Source: Mesorhizobium sp. 113-3-3 (GTDB lineage Bacteria > Pseudomonadota > Alphaproteobacteria > Rhizobiales > Rhizobiaceae). Taken from it: a stretch of DNA of 64,000 nt. The notes under the pieces are model-generated. The model was not told the origin of the DNA, made no database searches, and saw only the letters and a program-made list of their open reading frames with translations. Position numbers and translations under genes: made by a program. Positions 1 to 9,335 of this stretch are shown here, one piece after another. Position 1 is the stretch's first letter. Every line of letters starts with the position of its first letter. The stretch is from NCBI RefSeq assembly GCF_016756495.1, contig NZ_AP023243.1, forward strand, positions 372,001 through 436,000, in the 5' to 3' direction.

Positions 1-373
1 CGAACGGCCTTCCCGGCACGCCGACCTCGGTCCGGCTGCCGGCCAGGCCCTCGGCGCAGGCGCGCAGGAAATCGGGCAGGTCGGCCGTGGCGACCGCGCC
101 CTTCGAAACCGCGCCGCGAAACAGCCGGTCGGTCGTCTCGCGGATCGACAGCACGACGGGCGCGATTGCCGTCGGCGAAGACACCGTCAGCCGCCTGTCG
201 CCGAGTTCGGCGGCGCGAAAGCTGCTAGCCGCGTCGGCGAAGCGGGCGATTTCGACCGGATCGGCGAAACGGTCGAACGTGCGCTCCGGATCGCCGCGCA
301 GCACGACGGTGTTCGCCGTATCGAGCGCAAGCAGGCCGCCGGTGAAACGATGCGGGGTCCAGGCAACTGTCAT
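1..373 (-). CDS. CGNR/ABATE-type transcription regulator, C-terminus cut by window edge
   Basis: Reading leftward from ATG at 373, the protein begins MTVAWTPHRFTGGLLALDTA and continues with an NTV motif. This resembles the N-terminal ABATE domain (F-x-GG-x-LALD-x-x-NT) of proteins that normally end in a CGNR zinc-finger DNA-binding domain. Only the first 124 codons are inside the window, so the zinc finger cannot be checked. The gene is divergent from the LivH-like permease, with fewer than 150 bases between starts. Proteins of this family are annotated as putative stress-induced regulators; the target is unknown. Confidence 0.7.
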   Translation of the reverse strand, partial: MTVAWTPHRFTGGLLALDTANTVVLRGDPERTFDRFADPVEIARFADAASSFRAAELGDRRLTVSSPTAIAPVVLSIRETTDRLFRGAVSKGAVATADLPDFLRACAEGLAGSRTEVGVPGRPF

Positions 374-380
374 GCTGCAA

Positions 381-408
381 AATCTAACCGATAAATCGCA
401 TTTGACAA
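381..408 (-). promoter_or_regulatory. Possible sigma70-type promoter of the CGNR gene
   Basis: On the minus strand TTGTCA (403-408) and TAGATT (381-386) are separated by 16 bases. The -10 box ends only 7 bases before the ATG at 373, so a transcript from it would have almost no leader. This rests on motif match only. Confidence 0.3.
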
Positions 409-517
409 GTTATATTCGGCAATGCAAACCTCCGCCGCACACGGTATCGTTGCCTTTGTCTCGAGCATTCCGTCGTTCCAAACCGCTGTCGGCGAGATGC
501 TTCTGGTGTTGTTAAGC

Positions 518-1423
518 ATGCTCTATTTCTTCCAGCAGGTGCTGAACGGGCTGCATTCCGGCGCGCTCTACGCGCTGCTCGCCTTCGGTTACGTGCTGAT
601 CAACGGCATCCTGCACCGGACCAACCTCGCCTATGGGGCGCTGTTCGCCTTTAGCGGCCAAGCCATGATCCTGAGCGTCGCCTTCGCCTACCAAATGCTG
701 TGGCTGACGCTGCTGGCGTCGGTGCTGTTCGGCGTGGTCGCGGCATTCCTGTATGCCGCGCTGATCAGCCACGTCCTGTCGCGCAGCGTCTTCGAGCCGT
801 TGGCCGACCGCTCGCCCAACGCCATCGTGGTGACGACGCTCGGCATCCTGATCGTGCTGTCGGAGGGAAGCCGCATCGCGGCCGACACGCATGATCTGTG
901 GCTGCCGCCGATGCTGGCGCAGCCCATCGTTTTCGCCGAAGGCGCCGGCTTCAAGGCGACGCTGACGCTGATCCAGGTGCTCGACTGCGCGGTGGTGCTG
1001 GCCGCGGTCATACTCGCCACCTCAGCGTTTGCCCGCTCCAGCTTCGGCCGACGCTGGCGCGCCGTCTCCGACGACCCGCGCGCCGCTGCCTTGTGCGGCG
1101 TCGATGTGCGCGGCGTGTTCCGCCATGTCGTGCTGCTCGGTGGCTTCTGCGCCGCGCTGGCCGGCGTCATGGCCAGCCTCTACTACGGTAATGTCAGCTT
1201 CGGGTCCGGCCTCGTCTATGGCCTGAAGATCCTGTTCGTGACGGCGGTCGGCGGCTATCTCTCGCCATCGCGGGCAGCGCTTGGCGCGGCCGCCTTCGGC
1301 ATGGCCGAATCACTATGGGCCGGCTATTTCCCGATCGAATGGCGCGATGCGTGGATGTATCTGTTCCTGGTGGCCATGCTGATCCTGATCGGCGCCGGCC
1401 GCGACACCAGCAAAATCGTCTGA
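518..1423 (+). CDS. Branched-chain amino acid-type ABC transporter permease (LivH family)
   Basis: An integral inner-membrane permease of about 301 residues with the LivH-type opening (MLYFFQQVLNGLHSGALYA) and many hydrophobic segments. It ends with a conserved late helix around WMYLFLVAMLILIGAG. The frame is open back to an ATG at 422 and has another at 497. I chose 518 because LivH proteins begin at this motif, but no start has a good ribosome site. LivM, LivG, LivF and a binding protein are not adjacent, so this looks like an orphan permease or one that works with components elsewhere. The substrate cannot be told from sequence. Confidence 0.75.
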   Translation: MLYFFQQVLNGLHSGALYALLAFGYVLINGILHRTNLAYGALFAFSGQAMILSVAFAYQMLWLTLLASVLFGVVAAFLYAALISHVLSRSVFEPLADRSPNAIVVTTLGILIVLSEGSRIAADTHDLWLPPMLAQPIVFAEGAGFKATLTLIQVLDCAVVLAAVILATSAFARSSFGRRWRAVSDDPRAAALCGVDVRGVFRHVVLLGGFCAALAGVMASLYYGNVSFGSGLVYGLKILFVTAVGGYLSPSRAALGAAAFGMAESLWAGYFPIEWRDAWMYLFLVAMLILIGAGRDTSKIV

Positions 1424-1607
1424 ACCATCAGACTTTGGTTGCATGACGCCGGGGCACACCGCCGGTCTCCGCCCCTCGCTTTCATTTGATGCTGTTTTGT
1501 TGCTCCCATCCTTGTTGACCCGTCAGTCCACGCGCGGCATACCGTTGGACCAAGCGGCGTGACGGAAGAAGGGGAGCCGACACGCCTCCGACAAAAGGGA
1601 GGAATGC

Positions 1608-2192
1608 ATGGCAGGGCTTCTCGCTCTATCCAGGGCGATTGATCGCGCCAACGAATTCATCGGCAAATCGGTATCCTGGCTGATCCTGCTGGCGATCCTG
1701 GTGAGCGCGGCCAACGCCGTCATCCGCAAGGTCTTCGACACTTCGTCGAATGCGTGGCTCGAGCTGCAATGGTACCTGTTCGGCGCCGCCTTCATGCTGG
1801 CCGCCGCCTATACGCTGAAGCAGAACGAGCATATCCGCATCGACATCGTCTACGGCCTGTTTTCACGCCGCGTGCAGCACTGGATCGACCTCCTCGGCCA
1901 TATCCTGTTCCTGATGCCGTTCGTGACGCTGATGGTCATCTATTTCGTTCCCTATGTGTCGCTGTCGATCCGCAGCGGCGAGATGTCCAACAATTCCGGC
2001 GGGCTGATCGTCTGGCCGGCCAAGGCCATCCTGCTGGTCGGCTTTTTCCTTCTGGCGCTGCAAGGCATCTCCGAAATCATGAAGAAGATCGCCATCATGC
2101 GCGGCGTCCTGGATGATCCCAACCCCTTCATTTCCGCGCACGAACAGGCTGAGCTCGAAGCCAAGGCGCTCGCCGACGAGGTGCGCTCGTGA
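1608..2192 (+). CDS. TRAP transporter small permease (DctQ-type)
   Basis: A 194-residue protein with four hydrophobic segments (about residues 20-40, 55-75, 90-115 and 135-155), the size and layout of TRAP small permeases. A strong ribosome site (AGGGAGGA) sits 5 bases before the ATG. Its stop overlaps the start of the large permease by 4 bases, so the two are translationally coupled. With DctM and a periplasmic binding protein it would drive sodium-coupled uptake, often of an organic acid. The matching binding protein is probably the leftward gene at 5722-6831. Confidence 0.85.
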   Translation: MAGLLALSRAIDRANEFIGKSVSWLILLAILVSAANAVIRKVFDTSSNAWLELQWYLFGAAFMLAAAYTLKQNEHIRIDIVYGLFSRRVQHWIDLLGHILFLMPFVTLMVIYFVPYVSLSIRSGEMSNNSGGLIVWPAKAILLVGFFLLALQGISEIMKKIAIMRGVLDDPNPFISAHEQAELEAKALADEVRS

Positions 2193-3982
2193 TGGAATTC
2201 ATCGCCCAGAACATGGCGCCGATCATGTTCGCCTCGCTGATCCTGTTCATGCTGATCGGCTATCCCGTCGCCTTTTCGCTGGCTGCGAATGGCTTGATGT
2301 TCTTCTTCATAGGCGTGCTTTTGACGCCCTATTCGGGCGGCGCGATCAACCTCGCCTGGCCGCTGCTCTATGCGCTGCCGGACAATTTCTACGGCAGCCG
2401 GGTGATGTCGAACGACACGCTGCTGGCCATTCCGTTCTTCACCTTCATGGGTATCGTGCTCGAACGATCTGGGATGGCCGAGGACCTGCTCGACACGATC
2501 GGCCAGCTGTTCGGGCCGATCCGCGGCGGTCTCGCCTATGCGGTGATCTTCGTCGGCGCGTTGCTGGCGGCGACCACCGGCGTGGTGGCGGCATCCGTCA
2601 TCGCCATGGGGCTGATCTCACTGCCGATCATGCTGCGCTATGGCTATGACCGCCGGCTGGCGTCCGGCGTCATCGCCGCCTCCGGAACGCTCGCCCAGAT
2701 CATCCCGCCCTCGCTGGTGCTGATCGTGCTGGCCGACCAGCTCGGCCGCTCGGTCGGCGACATGTATGCCGGCGCGCTGATCCCGGGCCTGGTGCTCACC
2801 GGCCTCTATGCGCTTTACATCCTCATCGTGTCGATCTTCCGGCCGAAAATGGTGCCGGCGCTGCCGCTCGAAGCACGCACGCTTGGCCATGGCGTGATGT
2901 CGTTGCTGGTGGCGCTGGCGGTAGCGGTGGCCGTTTCCTATGCGGCGTACAGCTATCTGGCGCCGGCCCATGGCGACAATGCCGATATTCTTGGCGCCTG
3001 CGTCGGTGTGATCCTGATCTATGTCGTGGCGATCGCCGACAGGAGGCTGAACATCAACATGATGTCGCGGCTGGCGCAGCAGGTCGTCATCGTGCTGATC
3101 CCGCCGCTGGCGCTGATCTTCCTGGTGCTGGGCACCATCTTCCTCGGCATTGCCACGCCGACAGAAGGCGGTGCCATGGGCGCGGTCGGCGCACTGGCCA
3201 TGGCGGCGGCAAAGGGCCGGCTGTCGCTTGACGTGATCAAGCAGGCGCTGGCCTCGACGACGCGGCTGTCGTCCTTCGTGCTGTTCATCCTGATCGGCGC
3301 GCGGGTGTTCTCGCTGACCTTCTACGGCGTCAACGGCCAGATCTGGGTCGAGCACCTTTTGACCTCGCTGCCGGGCGGCGAAGTCGGCTTCCTGATCGGC
3401 GTCAACATCCTTGTCTTCTTCCTGGCCTTCTTCCTCGACTTCTTCGAACTGGCCTTCATCATCGTGCCGTTGCTGGCGCCGGCGGCTGACAAGCTCGGCA
3501 TCGACCTGATCTGGTTCGGCGTGCTGCTCGGCGTCAACATGCAAACCAGCTTCATGCATCCGCCCTTCGGCTTCGCACTGTTCTACCTGCGCTCGGTCGC
3601 GGCGCGTGTGCCCTATCTCGACCGCATCACCGGCAAGCAGATCGCGCCGGTGACGACAGGCCAGATCTATTGGGGCGCGGTGCCCTTCGTGCTGATCCAG
3701 GTGGTGATGATCGGGCTGACCATCGCCTTCCCGCAAATGGTGATGCGCTACAAGGGCACGGTGATCGATCCGGGCACGATCGACTACAAGGTGCCGGAAG
3801 TGCCCGGCCTGTCGCCGCTCGGTACACCGCCGGCTGGTGGCACGGCCCCAGCCAATGGCGGCAGCGCACCGGCCGCGCCCGGCACGCCGGACCTGTCGCA
3901 ACCGCCGAGTTTCGGCGATGCGCCGCCGGCGAAGCCGGCAACGCCGGCGCCGGACCTTTCGCAGCCGCCGAGCTTCAACTGA
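2189..3982 (+). CDS. TRAP transporter large permease (DctM-type) with proline-rich C-terminal tail
   Basis: A 597-residue polytopic membrane protein of the DctM family. Typical features are the helix with IPPSLVLIVLADQLG and the later LGIATPTEGGAMGAVGALAM region. It is longer than the usual ~430 residues because of an enlarged central loop and a soluble tail. The last ~60 residues are Pro/Ala/Gly-rich and contain DLSQPPSF twice (about residues 567 and 589). The long form resembles TRAP permeases annotated as mannitol/chloroaromatic-compound type, so I do not assign a substrate. The gene is coupled to the small permease and followed after 13 bases by a dehydrogenase. Confidence 0.85.
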   Translation: MMEFIAQNMAPIMFASLILFMLIGYPVAFSLAANGLMFFFIGVLLTPYSGGAINLAWPLLYALPDNFYGSRVMSNDTLLAIPFFTFMGIVLERSGMAEDLLDTIGQLFGPIRGGLAYAVIFVGALLAATTGVVAASVIAMGLISLPIMLRYGYDRRLASGVIAASGTLAQIIPPSLVLIVLADQLGRSVGDMYAGALIPGLVLTGLYALYILIVSIFRPKMVPALPLEARTLGHGVMSLLVALAVAVAVSYAAYSYLAPAHGDNADILGACVGVILIYVVAIADRRLNINMMSRLAQQVVIVLIPPLALIFLVLGTIFLGIATPTEGGAMGAVGALAMAAAKGRLSLDVIKQALASTTRLSSFVLFILIGARVFSLTFYGVNGQIWVEHLLTSLPGGEVGFLIGVNILVFFLAFFLDFFELAFIIVPLLAPAADKLGIDLIWFGVLLGVNMQTSFMHPPFGFALFYLRSVAARVPYLDRITGKQIAPVTTGQIYWGAVPFVLIQVVMIGLTIAFPQMVMRYKGTVIDPGTIDYKVPEVPGLSPLGTPPAGGTAPANGGSAPAAPGTPDLSQPPSFGDAPPAKPATPAPDLSQPPSFN

Positions 3983-3995
3983 TGGAGACGAGGCC

Positions 3996-5024
3996 ATGAA
4001 AGCGGTGCGGCTGGAGGCGGTTGGCAGCATCGCATTGCGCGAGGTCGCCAAGCCCGCGCCCGGCCCGGACGAGCTTCTGGTGCGGATCGAGGCCTGCGGT
4101 GTCTGCGGCACCGACCGGCATCTTTTCCATGGCGAGTTTCCCTGCCGGCCGCCGGTGACGCCGGGACATGAATTCTCCGGCATCATCGAGGCGACCGGCA
4201 GCGCCGTATCCGGCTTTGCCGTCGGCGACCGTGTCACCGGCGATCCCAACATCGCCTGCGGGCGATGCCTGCATTGCCATGCCGGCCGGGTCAATCTCTG
4301 CCGCAATCTCAACGCCATCGGGATCCACCGCGACGGCGGCTTTGCCGAGTATGTGGTGCTGCCTCAGAAACAGGCTTTCATCCTGCCCGCCGAATTGGCG
4401 CCGACGCATGGCGCCTTCTGCGAACCGCTCGGCTGCTGCCTGCATGGCGTGGATCTGGCCGAGATCAAGCCGGGCAGTTCGGTGGTCGTGCTGGGCGGCG
4501 GCGTGATCGGCCTGCTTACGGTGCAATTGGCAAAACTGGCCGGCGCCACGACCATCATCCTGTCGACCAGGCAGGCTTCGCGGCGGGCGCTTGCCGAGGA
4601 ACTCGGTGCGACGGCGACAGTCGATCCCTCAGCCGACGATGTCATCGACGCCATTGCCGGGCCAGCGGGGCTGATGCCCGGTGGCGCCGACGTGGTGTTC
4701 GAATGCGCTGGCGTGCGCGACACCGTCGAGCAGTCGATGCGGCTGGCAAGAGCCGGCGGCACGGTCGTCATCGTCGGCGTGACACCGCAAGGCATGAAGG
4801 CGGAATTCGAGCCCTTCGACCTGCTGTTTCGCGAATTGAAGGTGGTCGGCTCGTTCCTCAATCCCTACACACACCGCCGCGCCGCCGAGCTCATCGCCTC
4901 GGGTGCGATCGAGATCGACCGGCTGATCTCGAGGCAAGTGCCGCTCGAAGAGGCGGCCGACGTGATCGCCAATCCGCCGGCGCCGGGCGAGGTCAAGGTG
5001 CTGGTGGTGCCAGGCCGCCGCTGA
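3996..5024 (+). CDS. Zinc-dependent medium-chain alcohol/polyol dehydrogenase
   Basis: A 342-residue MDR-family dehydrogenase. Visible features are the catalytic-zinc region (ACGVCGTDRHLFHGEF, then TPGHEFSGII) and a structural-zinc cysteine cluster (IACGRCLHCHAGRVNLC). The Rossmann fold starts at VVVLGGGVIGLLTVQLAK (about residues 165-185). The ATG at 3996 is preceded by GGAGACGAGG. The architecture fits sorbitol, threonine or L-iditol-type dehydrogenases using NAD(P). Being 13 bases downstream of the TRAP permease, it probably oxidises the imported substrate or a derivative. The exact substrate is unknown. Confidence 0.85.
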   Translation: MKAVRLEAVGSIALREVAKPAPGPDELLVRIEACGVCGTDRHLFHGEFPCRPPVTPGHEFSGIIEATGSAVSGFAVGDRVTGDPNIACGRCLHCHAGRVNLCRNLNAIGIHRDGGFAEYVVLPQKQAFILPAELAPTHGAFCEPLGCCLHGVDLAEIKPGSSVVVLGGGVIGLLTVQLAKLAGATTIILSTRQASRRALAEELGATATVDPSADDVIDAIAGPAGLMPGGADVVFECAGVRDTVEQSMRLARAGGTVVIVGVTPQGMKAEFEPFDLLFRELKVVGSFLNPYTHRRAAELIASGAIEIDRLISRQVPLEEAADVIANPPAPGEVKVLVVPGRR

Positions 5025-5083
5025 ATGTGGCAGTTGCACTTGCCGAGGGCAGGCCCGTACGCTATTCAGCGCGTGCCGAAAAA

Positions 5084-5209
5084 GACATGACCGGTTCGGT
5101 AGTCCGGTCTCTTCCGTTTTTGAACGGAGGCCTGTTCCGCGCATGAATATGCGGGGGAACCCGCGGCCGGCAAGCGAGGCGAAAGCCCGTGGGCCGGTTG
5201 GGTCATGTC
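5084..5209 (+). ncRNA. Candidate structured leader RNA upstream of the VOC gene
   Basis: Between the dehydrogenase and VOC genes lies a 126-base segment closed by a perfect 9-bp helix (GACATGACC at 5084-5092 with GGTCATGTC at 5201-5209). Inside are three local hairpins: CTTCCGTT/AACGGAGG with a TTTG loop, GTTCC..CGCAT/ATGCG..GGAAC with a GAAT loop, and a CCGGC..GGCCGG stem topped by GGC-GAAA-GCC. This multi-branched layout resembles a riboswitch or sRNA. I cannot match it to a named family, and high GC makes chance stems easier. Confidence 0.35.
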
Positions 5210-5293
5210 CGGATTTCCTGATGCCACGGTCCCGCCGGTTCTCGGTCTGCAGCCAAGCCTGTCCGCGTTTCAAACCGTGACAGGACAAAGACC

Positions 5294-5668
5294 ATGAAAC
5301 TGAACCACCTCAACCTCATCACATCGGAAGTCGCGGCTCTCGCCGGCTTCTTCACCAGCCATTTCGGCTTCGAACTCGTCGCCATGCGCGGCAAGGATGC
5401 CTTCGCCATCCTGCGCGGAGCCGATGGCTTTGCTCTCAACCTGATGACGCCGGGCAAGGGAGGGCCTGCTACCTATCCCGACAATTTTCATGTCGGCTTT
5501 TTCGTCGCCAGCCCGGACCTTGTACACGCCAAGCAGGCCGAATTGACCGAAGCAGGCTTCGCGCCGGGCGAGGTCGAGGACCTGACGCGCGGCGGCTTCA
5601 ACTCGACGACCTTCTACTGCATGGCGCCGGGCGGAATACTGGTCGAGGTCGGTTCCTCGCGCACCTGA
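5294..5668 (+). CDS. VOC-superfamily (glyoxalase/bleomycin-resistance-like) protein
   Basis: A 124-residue single-unit VOC protein beginning MKLNHLNLITSEVAALAGFF, with the typical HVGFFVASPDLV strand and the closing ILVEVGSS strand. VOC proteins bind a divalent metal and act as lyases, isomerases, dioxygenases or drug-binding proteins, so the function cannot be fixed. It follows the dehydrogenase after 269 bases that hold a possible structured RNA, and it ends at a strong terminator shared with the convergent TRAP binding-protein gene. Confidence 0.8.
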   Translation: MKLNHLNLITSEVAALAGFFTSHFGFELVAMRGKDAFAILRGADGFALNLMTPGKGGPATYPDNFHVGFFVASPDLVHAKQAELTEAGFAPGEVEDLTRGGFNSTTFYCMAPGGILVEVGSSRT

Positions 5669-5672
5669 AAAG

Positions 5673-5703
5673 AGAGACCCCGGGCGTTTCGCCCGGGGTC
5701 TCT
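5673..5703. terminator. Strong bidirectional intrinsic terminator
   Basis: A perfect 14-bp stem (AGAGACCCCGGGCG with its complement) closes a TTT loop. It is flanked by A-rich bases on the left and TT on the right, and it sits between the convergent VOC and TRAP binding-protein genes. Confidence 0.9.
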
Positions 5704-5721
5704 TGATGCGATGGGACTGTT

Positions 5722-7047
<1,326 letters not shown>

Positions 7048-7077
7048 CTATTTTGGAGGCAGAACATCCCCTGCCAG

Positions 7078-7869
7078 ATGGAAAACAGACCCAAAATGCA
7101 CCAGCCGCTCGTCGCCATATCGACCGACGTCCGTCAGTTCGACAACTACACCTGGCATGCCGCCCCGCAGCAATATCTGGAAGCGGCGGTTGCCGGAGCC
7201 GGCGTGTTCCCGCTGCTGGTGCCGTCCTTCGGCGACAGGCTCGACTTCGACGAACTCTTGTCCTCGGTCGACGGCGTCATGGTCACCGGCTCGAAATCCA
7301 ACGTGCACCCCTCGCTCTACGGCGGCGATGCAAGCGAAGCCAACGGTCCCTATGATCCGGCGCGTGACGCCACCACGCTGCCGCTGATCCGCAGGGCGAT
7401 CGAGCGCGGTGTGCCGCTGCTTGCCATTTGCCGCGGCATCCAGGAACTCAATGTCGCGCTCGGCGGCACGCTGGGCACCGAGATCCAGGAACGCGAGGGT
7501 TCGCTCGACCACCGCGCGCCGGTGAGCGACAAGCAGGATGAGCGCTTCGCCATCCACCAGACCATTTCGATCAAGCCGGGCAGCTGCCTGGCCGGCGTGT
7601 TCGGCGCCGGTGAGATCAAGGTCAATTCCTTGCACCGCCAGGCGATCGACCGGCTCGGGTCGAAGCTCGAGATCGAGGCTGTCGCCACCGACGGCACGGT
7701 CGAAGCGGTTTCGGTCAAGGGCGCCCGCGCCTTCGCCGTCGGTGTCCAGTGGCATCCGGAGTACTGGGTCAACTCGGACAGCAACTCGGCCAAGATCTTC
7801 CGCGCCTTCGGCGACGCGGTGCGTTTGCACGCCGCCGCCAAGGCTGGCTCGCGGGCAGCGGCGGAGTAA
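7078..7869 (+). CDS. Class I glutamine amidotransferase-like hydrolase (gamma-glutamyl-GABA hydrolase, PuuD/peptidase C26 family)
   Basis: A 263-residue single-domain class I amidotransferase. The nucleophile lies in LLAICRGIQELNVALGG (Cys118 from this start) and the His-Glu pair in VQWHPEYW. This family cleaves gamma-glutamyl bonds, as in gamma-glutamyl-GABA from putrescine. ATGs exist at 7003, 7078 and 7096. 7078 or 7096 fits the family best because the homologous part starts at LVAISTD, and the nearest GGAGG (7055) is rather far away. Its stop touches the stop of the convergent next gene with no gap. A possible partner is the ligase at 18977. Confidence 0.8.
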   Translation: MENRPKMHQPLVAISTDVRQFDNYTWHAAPQQYLEAAVAGAGVFPLLVPSFGDRLDFDELLSSVDGVMVTGSKSNVHPSLYGGDASEANGPYDPARDATTLPLIRRAIERGVPLLAICRGIQELNVALGGTLGTEIQEREGSLDHRAPVSDKQDERFAIHQTISIKPGSCLAGVFGAGEIKVNSLHRQAIDRLGSKLEIEAVATDGTVEAVSVKGARAFAVGVQWHPEYWVNSDSNSAKIFRAFGDAVRLHAAAKAGSRAAAE

Positions 7870-8271
7870 TCAGTCTCCGGTCCTGCGCTCGCCCGCCAGC
7901 GACAGCAAGGGCGCGGCCGGGGCATAGGATTCGTAACCGTCGCCATCGGCCACGGCGAAGGTGACGATCGGATCGATGCCGTTGGCGCTGAAGGCGACCG
8001 TGCCGTCATTCTGTTCGCGCCAGAACTTTGCCCGTTCTATGCCAGGCATCAGACGACGGCATGTCGGAGCAACAGTGAGCAGGGACAGGCGATCCGAAAT
8101 TTCGGCCCCGCGGCTCACCGCGCAGGTCCCCTCATTGCCATTGGCGACCAGCCTGTAGGTGTTGGACGGCGTGACCTCTTTGGCGACGCTCTGCCCATTG
8201 CCGTCATGAAACAGTTGAACGCCGCCAAACAAGGCGACGGCGGCAATCAATGCGGAAAGCGTTTTCATCAT
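7870..8271 (-). CDS. Small secreted protein, probable AprI/Inh-type metalloprotease inhibitor
   Basis: A 133-residue protein with an N-terminal signal (MMKTLSALIAAVALFGGVQLF). The mature part is compact, with two cysteines about 21 residues apart (GTCAVSR and APTCRRL) and an FWREQNDGTVAFSANG strand. This pattern resembles the AprI/Inh/Omp19 inhibitor fold, but similarity is weak by eye. The ATGATG start and its ribosome site lie inside a perfect inverted repeat (8267-8307). Downstream of the 2-hydroxyacid dehydrogenase, same strand, 80 bases away. Confidence 0.5.
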   Translation of the reverse strand: MMKTLSALIAAVALFGGVQLFHDGNGQSVAKEVTPSNTYRLVANGNEGTCAVSRGAEISDRLSLLTVAPTCRRLMPGIERAKFWREQNDGTVAFSANGIDPIVTFAVADGDGYESYAPAAPLLSLAGERRTGD

Positions 8272-8307
8272 TCTTCATCCACGCGAACGGGCAGGATGAA
8301 GAATGAT
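8267..8307 (-). promoter_or_regulatory. Perfect inverted repeat covering ribosome site and start codon
   Basis: Arms of 14 bp (8267-8280 and 8294-8307) around a 13-base spacer. In the leftward transcript the second arm contains GGATGAAGA and the first ATG of the 7870-8271 gene, so a hairpin would bury the translation start. No T-run follows, so it is not a standard terminator; a protein operator is also possible. Confidence 0.5.
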
Positions 8308-8351
8308 TTCAAAGGGTTAAGCCGGCGTTAATAAATGTGGCAAATCGCCGG

Positions 8352-9335
8352 TCAGCCACGTGCCTTCACATGCGCCGTCTCGGGCACCGGCGTCTGCGGC
8401 CGGCGCTCGGTGAACCAGGATACCAGATTGTCGACGCACAGATCGGCCATGGCGCGGCGCGTGTGCTCCGAGGCCGAGCCGACATGCGGCAACAGGGAGG
8501 CGTTGGGGGCGTCGAGCAAGGCCTTGGGCACGTTGGGTTCGTCGGCGAAGACATCGAGCCCGGCGGCGGCGATGGTGCCGTCGGCAAGGGCTGCCGCGAG
8601 TGCTGCCTCGTCGACCGTGCTGCCGCGGCCGATATTGACGAAGACGCCGTTGGCGCCAAGCGCCGACAGGATCTCGGCATTGACCGCCTTCTGCGTCGAA
8701 GCCCCGCCAGGCGCCACCGAAATCAGCGTATCGACCGCTTCCGCCAGACCCTTCAGCGTCGGATGATACTCGTAGGCAAGACCCTCGACCCGACGCCGGT
8801 TGTGATAGGCGACGGGCAGGCCGAACGCTTCAAGTCGCCGGGCAATGGCCTGTCCGATGCGGCCCATGCCGAAAATCCCGACGCGACGCGCGCGCAAGGT
8901 CAGCCGGCTCAGCGGATAGTTGCCCTTGCGAACCCAGCTGCCGTCACGCAGCCAGTTTTCCGCGCGTGGCAGGTCCCGGATCGTGTTGATCAACAGGCCG
9001 ATCGCGGTGTCGGCGACCTCCTCGGTCAGCACGTCGGGCGTGTTGGTGACCATGATGTTCTTCGCCGCGGCATGGCCGACATCGACCGAATCATAGCCGA
9101 CGCCGAAGGAGGCGATGAGTTCGAGATGGGGCAGCGCATCCATCATTGCCGCGCTGATGCCGGCAAAGGAGGCAATGCCGCGCACCGTGCGGCGCATCTC
9201 GTCGGTTACCAGCGCCGGATCGGCGCGCTCGATCCTGACCTGTTTGAAGGTACGGTCGATGCGCCGGACGGCATGGTCGCTGAAGTCCGCCGGCACCAGA
9301 ATGGCGACGGCTTGCAGTTCTTCGGCCTTGGTCAT
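8352..9335 (-). CDS. NAD(P)-dependent D-2-hydroxyacid dehydrogenase
   Basis: A 327-residue D-isomer 2-hydroxyacid dehydrogenase. The dinucleotide motif is VGIFGMGRIGQAIARR (about residues 150-165). The catalytic Arg, Glu and His fall in INIGRGS, ADEPN and LLPHVGSAS-type blocks. It reduces 2-oxoacids such as glyoxylate, hydroxypyruvate or 2-ketogluconate; I cannot choose among these. The start at 9335 overlaps the stop of the upstream LacI-type regulator (ATGA), so the pair is translationally coupled. Confidence 0.85.
   Translation of the reverse strand: MTKAEELQAVAILVPADFSDHAVRRIDRTFKQVRIERADPALVTDEMRRTVRGIASFAGISAAMMDALPHLELIASFGVGYDSVDVGHAAAKNIMVTNTPDVLTEEVADTAIGLLINTIRDLPRAENWLRDGSWVRKGNYPLSRLTLRARRVGIFGMGRIGQAIARRLEAFGLPVAYHNRRRVEGLAYEYHPTLKGLAEAVDTLISVAPGGASTQKAVNAEILSALGANGVFVNIGRGSTVDEAALAAALADGTIAAAGLDVFADEPNVPKALLDAPNASLLPHVGSASEHTRRAMADLCVDNLVSWFTERRPQTPVPETAHVKARG

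Noticed and set aside
402..416. TTGACA and TATATT on the plus strand as a promoter for the permease
   Set aside because: Only 3 bases separate the boxes, which cannot serve as a -35/-10 pair.
2618..4318. Long antisense open frame of 566 codons opposite the TRAP permease and dehydrogenase
   Set aside because: High GC leaves long open frames on the opposite strand; composition is Arg/His/Gln-rich without domains, and the sense genes are clear.
5025..5293. Small protein-coding genes in the dehydrogenase-VOC gap
   Set aside because: Open frames are continuations of flanking frames with no start and ribosome site; structure at the RNA level explains the region better.
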